Positions 1 through 7,093 of a stretch of 20,178 nucleotides of DNA are shown here, one piece after another (within the stretch, counting starts at the first letter, position 1; each line of letters opens with the position of its first letter). The translations under genes were made by a program, and so were the position numbers. Origin of the DNA: Methylococcaceae bacterium (GTDB taxonomy: Bacteria > Pseudomonadota > Gammaproteobacteria > Methylococcales > Methylomonadaceae); contig JAKIVF010000062.1 in NCBI GenBank assembly GCA_021647145.1, positions 1 to 20,178 on the forward strand, read 5' to 3'. The notes under the pieces are model-generated. The model saw only the letters and a program-made list of their open reading frames with translations, did no database searches and was not told where the DNA came from.

Positions 1-216
1 TACTAAAGCTCTTCTGTTTGTTCCTAGAGTTCGGTCGTTTGATCAATTGCTCATAAACTGGAACACAAAATGACAGAAAAAACCATTATCAATATTTATT
101 ATGTGGTTAATAGGTCTCAAAATATGGACTTGCAGGATTTAGGTTGTATTTTAAATCCTTCGGTAAATTTTTGACTCATTTTTTTTGCCTCTAAAAGTTA
201 AAATTAGAGGCGACAA
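1..216. other. Non-coding left edge with two small inverted repeats
   Basis: No convincing gene is seen here. Two perfect 8-bp inverted repeats stand out. AGGATTTA at 134-141 pairs with TAAATCCT at 152-159 across a 10-nt loop. GCCTCTAA at 187-194 pairs with TTAGAGGC at 204-211 across a 9-nt loop. The second hairpin is preceded by a run of eight T on the plus strand, so neither orientation gives a classic stem-then-T-run terminator. The second hairpin lies just beyond the point where the adjacent transposase loses its reading frame, so it may belong to the end of another mobile element that cut it. That is inference. Confidence 0.4.
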
Positions 217-720
217 CTATCCTGACACAGGGGGGTCTAACAAAGGCTTAAGTTCATTTTCTAAAAAAACTTCTTGCCGTTCTGGGTCGGCCTTTGACGG
301 AATGGCTGCCATTTTTCGACATTTCATTCCAAGGTGTTTATGCATGAATTCACGGCAAGCACTTAACCCTAGCTTTATTCCAGTAAGACGCTCTATTTCA
401 AAAACCGCCTCGGAAACAGTATGTGGTGGATTGCTTTGAAACAGTAATTTGATTTCCTTTTTATGGGGAAGCAGTTTACTACTGGGTTTGTAGGTTCGCA
501 CTATAGAAATGGCGGTTAAACCACCTTCGTTATATTCCTGAAGATACCGAGTAACCGTATCAGGGGCAACCCGTGCAATTAGTGCTATATCTTGATGTGA
601 TAAATTGAGTGATTTTAGGTAAACAGCATGTAGTTTCTTTTTGGTCGTTCCTGCTGGATGCCCCATGAACTCATGATAAAGCTCATTGATTTCATCTTCT
701 GTAAATTCCATTTTGACCAT
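217..720 (-). pseudogene. IS630-family transposase, N-terminal half only (truncated)
   Basis: The 167-residue product is an N-terminal DNA-binding half: helix-turn-helix around residues 37-65 (SHQDIALIARVAPDTVTRYL) followed by a winged region, typical of IS630/Tc1-type transposases. Full-length members are about 340 residues, with the DDE catalytic domain following a segment like the ...NELKPLLD seen here near residues 154-161. In this copy the reading continues only for PPVSG and stops, so the whole catalytic domain is missing. Translation probably starts at 720; a second Met three codons in is possible. The break falls near 230-236, where the sequence becomes unrelated and leads into an inverted repeat at 187-211. 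The probable IS end lies upstream at 767-790. The gene is inferred to be a dead remnant. Confidence 0.82.
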
Positions 721-734
721 GAAAAAATTGTTCC

Positions 735-968
735 CTAAAATCCGAATATTATATCAATATTTTTCCGCATCCGTGACCGCGCGAAGTATATATTATCGTT
801 ACTATAAGCTTTTAAGATAATTTTTAAATTGATATGAGACCCTTGAAAGACGTCAAAGTCTATCTTTCCCCATCGAATAAAAAATTCATCGTTAAAATCA
901 TTAACTCTTGCGAAAGCCCCACCTAATTCGCCGCGAACTGGCATGGCATAGTCTTCTGCTATTTGCAT
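735..968 (-). CDS. Small hypothetical protein, probably 3'-truncated by IS insertion
   Basis: A 77-residue ORF with no recognised domain. It begins MQIAEDYAMPVRGELGG and is rich in acidic and aromatic residues, with no membrane segment or signal peptide. A purine-rich stretch (AAGAAGTGGTG) before the ATG could be a ribosome binding site. From about residue 61 onward the ORF is encoded by the IS-end-like repeat (767-790) and the IS leader, giving YFARSRMRK..., so only the first ~60 residues look host-derived. It is therefore best read as the 5' part of a gene cut by the IS630-type element, with the remainder lost. It may not be functional, and a chance ORF is possible. Confidence 0.4.
   Translation of the reverse strand: MQIAEDYAMPVRGELGGAFARVNDFNDEFFIRWGKIDFDVFQGSHINLKIILKAYSNDNIYFARSRMRKNIDIIFGF
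767..790 (-). repeat. IS-end-like repeat, copy 1 (probable IS630-type terminal repeat)
   Basis: Read on the minus strand this 24-bp stretch begins TATACTTCGCGCGG and ends ACGGATGC. It matches 2322-2345 in 23 of 24 positions, in the same orientation. Outside it the two loci diverge right at a TA, which fits the TA target preference known for IS630/Tc1 elements. It lies 47 bp upstream of the truncated transposase start, where an IS terminal repeat is expected. Confidence 0.65.
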
Positions 969-1074
969 ATCACCACTTCTTTATTTTGAAAAAATATCTT
1001 TAACTATACAACATTCAGGGTGTTCAAGTTATTTTGTGTACACTCCTAAACTACAGTTATATTGATTATATCAG

Positions 1075-1743
1075 CTACAAAATAAAACTATCACCTGTCA
1101 CAATAGGTGCATTTTTAAGATGAGAATACCCATACTGAGAATCAATAGCAACTGCTTGTATCGGACAGGGTAATAAAGATTCAAATAAAGGATAAAGCAT
1201 CGTCGTATCTTGCTCTTCATCTAGCCACAGCTCAAAATCTTCTGCTGATAATAAAACAGGCATTCTAGGAGAGAAGGGGTCAAATTTGAGTGCCGATTGA
1301 GTAGTTATGACCGCACAAGACAAAATGTGCTCAACTCCATCTGACCAGTAATCCCATAATCCCGCAAAAGCCATGGCCTGATCAACAGCTTTAAATAAAA
1401 AAGGTGTTTTATCATTTCCATTATGCTGCCATTCAACAAAAGAATGTGCAGGAATAACACAACGTTTATAACGAAAACATCCTCGAAAGGCTCGGCTATT
1501 TTCCAGGTTTTCACATCGAGCATTAAAAAGTGGGTAGTGTGTGGATGGTCCGCTACTCCAATGAGGCACTAACCACCAGCGCATATCACTAATGAGGCGC
1601 TGACCTTCCCATTGATGGATTACAGGTACTTGATCCGTCGGTGCTAAATTATATCGAATGGGTAAGGGGCCTAAATCAACATTCAATTTTGATAGCAAAC
1701 GGTGCATTGATTCATCATTGTTAATGTTGTATCGGCTAGGCAT
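1075..1743 (-). CDS. SRAP-domain (YedK/HMCES-like) protein lacking catalytic Cys2 and His
   Basis: The 222 residues span one SRAP domain, the family that in E. coli YedK and human HMCES covalently caps abasic sites in single-stranded DNA through Cys2. Family landmarks are clear: RYNLAP at 30-35, NARCE at 74-78 (N74 matches YedK Asn75), SFVEW at 101-105 (E104 matches Glu105) and RMPVLL at 160-165. Two key residues differ. The start reads MPSRY instead of MCGR(F/Y), so Cys2 is Pro. The position of His160 is Ser158 (DPFSPRMP instead of the YedK-type DIHDRRP). There is no alternative Met-Cys start upstream: in that frame a TAG lies seven codons before the ATG. The gene overlaps the TOPRIM gene by 8 bp, implying translational coupling. 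Covalent abasic-site crosslinking by the known mechanism is not expected; a DNA-binding or scaffolding role is inference. Confidence 0.88.
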   Translation of the reverse strand: MPSRYNINNDESMHRLLSKLNVDLGPLPIRYNLAPTDQVPVIHQWEGQRLISDMRWWLVPHWSSGPSTHYPLFNARCENLENSRAFRGCFRYKRCVIPAHSFVEWQHNGNDKTPFLFKAVDQAMAFAGLWDYWSDGVEHILSCAVITTQSALKFDPFSPRMPVLLSAEDFELWLDEEQDTTMLYPLFESLLPCPIQAVAIDSQYGYSHLKNAPIVTGDSFIL

Positions 1744-2305
1744 TATTTTTTTCAGTCCCTTCTAAAATAATTTGTTTTCGACTGTTTAAATCTAACAAAA
1801 GTTTATGACATTCTATTCTAGAAAATTGCGCTATGCCTTTAAATCGTGTGATTTCGATGTTATCAGAATCTGCCTTGTTTTTCAGTAACAGAAGCCTTTG
1901 TTGTTCATCCCAAGCATATTGATAATGGGTTGAATGTAACTCAGCAATACGGAATAACGGTGGAATGATGATAGAAATAAGCCCTGTTTCAATCAATGGA
2001 TTAAGATAGTGCTGAAATAATTTTAATAATAACAGACGAGCATGAGTACCATCAAAATCGGGATCAGTTAAAATCAATATTTGAGAAAACACTAACTTAT
2101 CAGACTTACACTCTTTTTTAATACCACAGGCTAGTGTTTGAAAAATTTTTTGGCAAGATGGGTTAGCCAAAACTTTTGCAAAGGAAGCCTTTTCAACATT
2201 GATCAGTTTTCCCTGGCAAGCTAAAACTTCCTGAGTCGGTTTATGCATTGCTTGTCGGATAGTACTGGCAGCGGATTTTCCCTCAACAATAAAAAGTTCT
2301 TTCAT
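1736..2305 (-). CDS. Stand-alone type IIA topoisomerase-like TOPRIM protein
   Basis: The 189 residues align with only the TOPRIM and adjacent C-terminal part of GyrB/ParE. ELFIVEGKSA at 3-12 carries the metal-binding Glu (E8). QGKLINVEKA follows at 31-40. LTDPDFDG at 79-86 holds the acidic triad D81/D83/D85. A PPLFRI segment sits near 115-120, and FKGIAQF corresponds to the GyrB YKGLGEM motif. The GHKL ATPase and transducer domains (some 400 residues in GyrB) are absent, and the protein starts exactly at the domain edge. All metal ligands are kept, so the fold could still bind Mg2+. It has no clear Shine-Dalgarno, and an IS-end-like repeat lies 17-40 bp upstream. It overlaps the SRAP gene downstream. 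It could be a 5'-truncated gyrB paralogue, but the intact domain and the coupling to SRAP favour a real gene. The function is unknown. Confidence 0.85.
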   Translation of the reverse strand: MKELFIVEGKSAASTIRQAMHKPTQEVLACQGKLINVEKASFAKVLANPSCQKIFQTLACGIKKECKSDKLVFSQILILTDPDFDGTHARLLLLKLFQHYLNPLIETGLISIIIPPLFRIAELHSTHYQYAWDEQQRLLLLKNKADSDNIEITRFKGIAQFSRIECHKLLLDLNSRKQIILEGTEKNNA

Positions 2306-2321
2306 AAAAAAATTGTTAATT

Positions 2322-2345
2322 GCATCCGTAACCGCGCGAAGTATA
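2322..2345 (-). repeat. IS-end-like repeat, copy 2 (solo remnant upstream of the TOPRIM gene)
   Basis: This is a second copy of the 24-bp IS-end-like sequence (one mismatch to 767-790), in the same orientation. The bases between it and the TOPRIM ATG end with AACAATTTTTT, also found immediately before the transposase ATG at 720. This suggests that the whole 5' leader of an IS630-type element, minus an internal deletion, now sits upstream of the TOPRIM gene. Confidence 0.6.
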
Positions 2346-2449
2346 AAAAATTATTTTGAGCGAAATTATAATGCAATACTTAGTTTGAAGAACACTAACT
2401 TTATTTTGGGAAAATAAAGAGGAAATCAGAAAGAAAAAAAGAAAGACAA
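2346..2449. other. Intergenic stretch with no recognised feature
   Basis: An A-rich plus-strand sequence between the IS-end-like repeat and the bidirectional hairpin. No ORF, repeat or convincing promoter is seen. A promoter for the TOPRIM-SRAP pair would have to lie here or in the IS remnant. Confidence 0.4.
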
Positions 2450-2492
2450 AAAAATGGGGCTGGAACATCTCAGAAATGAACCAGCCCCTTTT
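2450..2492. terminator. Rho-independent terminator, usable in both directions
   Basis: GGGGCTGG at 2456-2463 pairs perfectly with CCAGCCCC at 2481-2488 around a 17-nt loop. On the minus strand the stem is followed by A then seven T, giving a strong terminator for the kinase/regulator operon ending at 2633. On the plus strand it is followed by TTTT, so it may also work the other way. No gene or repeat is seen between it and the regulator stop (2493-2632). Confidence 0.85.
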
Positions 2493-2632
2493 ACATTTGT
2501 ATATCTAAACTAGGGCAACACCCCCAGCTAACAACCAACAGATGAATACATTGGAGTTACTATAACTTTAGCTTAAAAATACAAATTTGTGACAATTTAG
2601 CGACAAATAACCTTATTTTGTGACAAGCGTCC

Positions 2633-3415
2633 CTACCAGCCGACAAGAAGTTTTAACTTGTTCGCATAACCGCGGCCTACCGGAATTTCTGTCGCTTCTT
2701 TATCACTCATGACTAATGTCATTGCATGGCTATCCCAAGGGATTAGTTCTCGTACAAAATTAATATTAATAATATAGGTTTTATGCACCCTGATAAATGT
2801 ATCATTGGGTAATCGTTCTGATAATTCTGATAAAGTGGCTCTAACCCTCAATTCTTCTTGATTAAGCATAATAAAAACTTTTTTATTCTTTGCTCCTATC
2901 CACTGAATATCTGAATAGTTAATCATTAAGCGACTGCCATTTTCTCTTTCAGCCCATAGCTTATCAATACTGTCTGTTTTATTTGAAAAACGGCGAAGTA
3001 TATTTTCTATTTCTAAAGTACCACTTGTCTTAGCTTGAACATTAGAAATTGCTTTGTCTAGCGCTTTTTCAACCCATTTACTCCGAAAGGGTTTTAAAAT
3101 ATAATCCGTTACATTAAGCTCAAACCCTTTCATTGCGTATTCATCATGCGCTGTTGCCATAATAATAACAGGCGGGTCAGGTCGTTGTAGCAATTTTTCC
3201 GCTAGTTGTATTCCATTTTGATCGCAAAGTTGAATATCCAAAAAAACAATATCGCAATTAATTTGGTCTAATTGACTAATCGCTTCTTTAGCGCTTTCCG
3301 CTTCATATAAAGGAAAATCATTATTAATCTGTTTAATAATCCGTATTAATTCTGACCTTGCTGGAATCTCATCATCGACTATTAAAATGGAAGGCAGTAG
3401 ATTATTCTGGGGCAT
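2633..3415 (-). CDS. LytR/AlgR-family response regulator (REC + LytTR)
   Basis: A 260-residue response regulator. The receiver domain spans residues about 9-125, with the acidic pair D14/D15, phosphoacceptor D60 in IVFLDIQ and the conserved K108 in LKPF. The LytTR DNA-binding domain spans about 155-258 and includes the typical IRVHKTYIININFV segment. LytTR proteins bind direct-repeat sites as dimers and often regulate envelope, pilus or virulence genes. The ATG lies 14 bp inside the upstream kinase gene, so the two are translationally coupled and very probably form a cognate pair. The target genes cannot be told from this window. Confidence 0.93.
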   Translation of the reverse strand: MPQNNLLPSILIVDDEIPARSELIRIIKQINNDFPLYEAESAKEAISQLDQINCDIVFLDIQLCDQNGIQLAEKLLQRPDPPVIIMATAHDEYAMKGFELNVTDYILKPFRSKWVEKALDKAISNVQAKTSGTLEIENILRRFSNKTDSIDKLWAERENGSRLMINYSDIQWIGAKNKKVFIMLNQEELRVRATLSELSERLPNDTFIRVHKTYIININFVRELIPWDSHAMTLVMSDKEATEIPVGRGYANKLKLLVGW

Positions 3416-4853
3416 CTGTTATTTTAGCTTCATCCATGTTACGCATTGAATGTTTTCTTGGTATAACTACTGTAACACGAGTTCCTTCCCCCAAAATAGA
3501 CTGAATATGTATTTTAGCCTCGCGATCGTATAATAAATGTAACCTTTTACGAATATTTTTCAGCCCAATGCCATCCCCTTTATTAATTTCCATTGGATCA
3601 GACATACCTTTTCCATTATCTAAAATTTTTATAACAAGCTTATCTTCCTGAACAAGACAAGCGAACTTAAGTTCGATTTTCTGATGCGTTTCAGAAAAGC
3701 CGTGTTTAATAGCATTCTCAACTAATGGTTGTAATGTCAATGTCGGGATTTGTATAGGCAATGCCCTCTCATCAATTTCATATTCGATTGATAAGCGCTC
3801 ACCCAAACGAGCATTTTCCAGACTCATATACATCTTAATAAATTCCAGTTCATTCTCAAAAGAGACAAGTAAGGTTTCATCATGAACAACATGCCGAAAC
3901 ATATCAGAAAAATCCAATAATAATTCCTTAGCGTAAGCGGGTTTTTCAGAAATAAAATGGCTAATGGTATTAAGCGTATTAAATAAAAAATGTGGATTCA
4001 TTTGCACACGTAAATAACGCAAATTTTCCTGCAAAATAGCAAGCTCCGCCTTTTTATTCCTGCTTCGTTCAATATCAGCATGTAAACCATGCAACATATA
4101 TAAAAGTACCGTCATGGTTCCACCTAATGCGACAATGTTGGGTACTGTTTCTGTGGTTAAAACAAGAGTGACAAATTCAATATTTGTTTGTTTTAAAAGA
4201 GCCCCAAGATAGATAGGCTCGATTATCATAGCAAGGGTAAAACCAATCCAGGGAGATATAGTCACAGCCTTCTGATTAAGAAAATAATATCGACAAAGTA
4301 AGCCGGTTAGAAAAGCAGCTAGTATTGCAACAATACCAGGATATATAATTAACCAATCATATTCGAGTAATAACCTTGGGTTTGATAATAAAGGTAATTG
4401 TTGAGGATCATGATAAAAATAAAAACCCAGTCTTATGAAAAATGCAAAACAACAAATGATAATTGATTGATGAGTCTTTAAAAATAAAGCAGCAAGTAGA
4501 ATAACAATAAAACCACGATCAAGAACTGTTTGCTCACTGTGTGCAACAATAAGTTGTAGCAGTTGAAGATTAAGTAAATACAATAAAGAAAAGACAATAA
4601 TTATCAAAGGTGTAGAAATGGATTTATCAGAAGGTCTAGCTTTATTACTGATAAATAGAATTTTTAAAAGTTCTGTACCCGAAAAAAACCAGGCAACTAC
4701 AAATAAAGTTAGACTATTTATCATAGCCACAGCCAGTGCTCGCCCCAACCTTTCAAACTTAGGGTCTACCTCATGTGCTAAATAAAAATAGCCTAAAACG
4801 AGTGGTGCAATAACACTAAATATAAGTACTGGGTTAGATAGGATTTTCCTCAT
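3402..4853 (-). CDS. LytS/AlgZ-family membrane sensor histidine kinase
   Basis: The 483-residue protein has a hydrophobic N-terminal half (residues about 8-255) with roughly seven to eight membrane segments. A His_kinase (LytS-type) domain follows, with the phospho-acceptor motif QMNPHFLFN (H288), then a GHKL ATPase domain with LQPLVENAIKHGF (N box), DNGKGM and GIGLKNIRKRL (G boxes). This is the layout of LytS/YpdA-type kinases paired with LytTR regulators. No extracellular sensor domain is recognised, so the signal may be sensed within or near the membrane. The start codon sits 39 bp from the 161-bp palindrome (4893-5053) and has no obvious Shine-Dalgarno. The 3' end overlaps the regulator gene by 14 bp. 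Confidence 0.92.
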   Translation of the reverse strand: MRKILSNPVLIFSVIAPLVLGYFYLAHEVDPKFERLGRALAVAMINSLTLFVVAWFFSGTELLKILFISNKARPSDKSISTPLIIIVFSLLYLLNLQLLQLIVAHSEQTVLDRGFIVILLAALFLKTHQSIIICCFAFFIRLGFYFYHDPQQLPLLSNPRLLLEYDWLIIYPGIVAILAAFLTGLLCRYYFLNQKAVTISPWIGFTLAMIIEPIYLGALLKQTNIEFVTLVLTTETVPNIVALGGTMTVLLYMLHGLHADIERSRNKKAELAILQENLRYLRVQMNPHFLFNTLNTISHFISEKPAYAKELLLDFSDMFRHVVHDETLLVSFENELEFIKMYMSLENARLGERLSIEYEIDERALPIQIPTLTLQPLVENAIKHGFSETHQKIELKFACLVQEDKLVIKILDNGKGMSDPMEINKGDGIGLKNIRKRLHLLYDREAKIHIQSILGEGTRVTVVIPRKHSMRNMDEAKITDAPE

Positions 4854-4892
4854 AAGCTTAAAAAATATAAAAGTAGCAAGTACACTCTATTT

Positions 4893-5053
4893 AGGGATCT
4901 GGAAAGAAATAATCGTCCGATATTGGGCAGGATTTTTGTTTGCCTTCTGTGGGGTGGAAACAGGCGCATAGCAGGCTACGTAACTGTTACTACCCCACAG
5001 AAGGCGGACAAAAAGACCAGCAAGACTGGATGATTATTTCTTTCCAGCTCCCT
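4893..5053. repeat. 161-bp palindromic (MITE-like) element, copy 1
   Basis: The element begins AGGGATCTGGAAAGAAATAA and ends with its near inverse, closing AGCTCCCT. The two ~62-bp arms (about 4893-4955 and 4992-5053) match over most of their length, including a perfect inner block GCCTTCTGTGGGGT / ACCCCACAGAAGGC, so the whole unit could form one long hairpin around a ~36-nt centre. It has no coding capacity. A near-identical copy in the same orientation lies at 9007-9167. Its right end touches the stop codon of the transglutaminase gene. Confidence 0.9.
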
Positions 5054-7002
5054 TAAGCCTTAAACGAATTGACTTGTTTTTTGAATGCTTTAAAATCATC
5101 TATTCCTGAATCTTTTTTGTACTGGAGGTTTATATAACTCCAAGTAATCAATGAAATATTATTAGCCAAATCAGGACGTAATTGTTTTGCTCTTAGGGCA
5201 AAATCATGGGCAGTTTCTGCTTTTCTTTTTATCACACCCACTTTTGCCAAGCTGTCACAAAATCTCTGATAAGTCATTAATACTTTGTCTATATTTGTTT
5301 TCTGATTTCTTAGAATAACCCATGTAAACAGCCCAAGCATAAAAAAAACCAGGACTGTCAGCCAATAAAACATAGATTTAATCCCTGTAATACCCCAAGA
5401 AGATAGAAATTTAGATTGCTTTTCTCCTCGGTAATGAATAATCCATTGCTGCCATTCGTAGTCCATATTACTCCAGACATCGCCTGCACGAGTGACCCAT
5501 CTATTAAATAAGTTTTTATTTTCAATAATCTCAAAGTTTTTCTGTTTTTCCGCTGTGCTACTTTCTAAGTTTTGTTCACTAAATTGATCAGGAGCAACGG
5601 CCGATGTAGGATCAAACCTGACCCAGCCCTTATTCTCCAACCAGACTTCTGCCCAGGCATGGGCATCTGATTGTTTAATTTCAAGGAAGTTACCTACTTT
5701 ATTAATACTCCCTCCTTGATAACCACTAACAACACGTGCAGGAATATTTGCAACACGTAAGAGATAGACAAAAGCGGTAGCATAATGTCCACAAAAGCCA
5801 GAACGGGCTTTAAAAAGAAAAGTCTCTATAGGATTTATCTCCATAACAGGAGGATTTAATGTGTAACTAAAATCATTGTTTTTAAAATGATGAAAAATAG
5901 CACTTATCAGAAATTGAGCAGAATCATTGTCTCCTTTTAATTCATTCACTAACTGAGTAACTTCTGGCATAGGTTGAGCAGGTAACTGAGTGTTATCAGA
6001 ATATTCTGTATCCGTTAGTTTTCCCGTGTTAAATTTAAGGAAAGACGTTATCTCATATTGCTTTCGTTTCTTAGGTTTTGTAGGGTTAAGCAATTGAAAT
6101 AACCCATTTTTAATAAGCTTTTGGGGATAAACTGTTGGCATATCCAATGTAAATATCCAATGTCCATCTTGTGGCTCCATCATTACAGTGTAATGGCTGG
6201 GTTGACCATAAGTGACCAACTTATCCATTTGCCTTAAAAAGTGTCGGTTATTTGTTTCTGTCCAATTTAAACCATCAGTTTGAGAAAAAACAGGGCCACG
6301 CCAATATAGATCTTGTACAGGGGGGATTTTACCTTTAAATTTAGCTCGAAAAACCAAGTCATGTGAAAAACCCAATTTACTAATAGACCCTGGCCTTAAC
6401 GTATCGCTTAAACCAGATACCGCAGTATTTTGTTGATTAAACAGCAACCAGTCAGGAGGATCAATTCTAGGAAACATAAAAAATAACAGCACAGTAATAG
6501 GTATAGCCTGAGCTGTCATTGTGAGTATCTTTTTTATCGCAGGCTTTGCATCATTATTTTTTGTATTGAGAGTAATAAGAGCGGCAAAAAGAGAACAAGT
6601 GACAAATAAAATATACCCTAGCATCAAGATACTTTGTGAATATAAGAACTGAGAAGATGCAACAACAAAGGCTAAATAACTAACCAGATAGAAATCTTGT
6701 TCTTTGTTAGATTCCAGTATTTTCAACCCTAAAGCAGTAATAAAAATACTGGTTCCAGCATCACGTCCAAAAACGCCTTGATTTAAAGAATATAATTGAT
6801 AAATAGCGATAGCTGATAACAAACTGACCAGCCATTTTTTCGGTATCCATTTTTTATCCCAAAGCACACAAAAACGCCAGATTAAAAGCGAATAAAAAAA
6901 CACAAGAAGAGAGATGGGAATATGGCCACTATGTGGCAAAACTATTAAAGCAACTGATGCCAATATAAAAATAATAATACGCCGATCTATTTCTGTTTCC
7001 AT
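5053..7002 (-). CDS. tgpA: TgpA-type membrane transglutaminase-like protein
   Basis: The 649-residue protein has the three-part TgpA layout. A DUF3488 membrane region covers about residues 8-178 with five to six segments. A periplasmic region with a transglutaminase core covers about 360-470. A further membrane segment lies at about 543-565, followed by a cytoplasmic DUF4129-like tail. The papain-like triad is present: C404 (SGFCGHYATA), H448 (SDAHAWAEVW) and D464 (RFDPTSAVAP). TgpA of Pseudomonas aeruginosa is an essential periplasmic transglutaminase; its natural substrate here is unknown. The gene is last in a MoxR-DUF58-TgpA operon, a common bacterial trio. A 91-bp gap with a hairpin repeat separates it from DUF58, and the ATG has no clear Shine-Dalgarno. 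Its stop codon abuts the 161-bp palindrome. Confidence 0.93.
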   Translation of the reverse strand: METEIDRRIIIFILASVALIVLPHSGHIPISLLVFFYSLLIWRFCVLWDKKWIPKKWLVSLLSAIAIYQLYSLNQGVFGRDAGTSIFITALGLKILESNKEQDFYLVSYLAFVVASSQFLYSQSILMLGYILFVTCSLFAALITLNTKNNDAKPAIKKILTMTAQAIPITVLLFFMFPRIDPPDWLLFNQQNTAVSGLSDTLRPGSISKLGFSHDLVFRAKFKGKIPPVQDLYWRGPVFSQTDGLNWTETNNRHFLRQMDKLVTYGQPSHYTVMMEPQDGHWIFTLDMPTVYPQKLIKNGLFQLLNPTKPKKRKQYEITSFLKFNTGKLTDTEYSDNTQLPAQPMPEVTQLVNELKGDNDSAQFLISAIFHHFKNNDFSYTLNPPVMEINPIETFLFKARSGFCGHYATAFVYLLRVANIPARVVSGYQGGSINKVGNFLEIKQSDAHAWAEVWLENKGWVRFDPTSAVAPDQFSEQNLESSTAEKQKNFEIIENKNLFNRWVTRAGDVWSNMDYEWQQWIIHYRGEKQSKFLSSWGITGIKSMFYWLTVLVFFMLGLFTWVILRNQKTNIDKVLMTYQRFCDSLAKVGVIKRKAETAHDFALRAKQLRPDLANNISLITWSYINLQYKKDSGIDDFKAFKKQVNSFKA

Positions 7003-7041
7003 AAAGATATTTATTTAATTTATAAACTACTTCCTGAAAAT

Positions 7042-7072
7042 GTTAGGTTAACGATAGAGCCGTTAGCCCACC
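7042..7072. repeat. Dispersed hairpin repeat, copy A
   Basis: An imperfect palindrome of the form GTTAGGTTAACG...CGTTAGCCCACC, placed 22 nt beyond the DUF58 stop codon (minus strand) and before the transglutaminase gene. It belongs to the same family as 9234-9263, 11825-11855 and 13776-13805, all in one orientation. Confidence 0.7.
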
Positions 7073-7093
7073 TACATATTAAACAACAATCTA

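Noticed and set aside
1075..1743. Wrong start hiding a normal Met-Cys N-terminus of the SRAP protein
   Set aside because: A TAG lies in frame seven codons upstream with no ATG, GTG or TTG between it and the chosen start, and MPSRYNI aligns directly with MCGRY-type starts.
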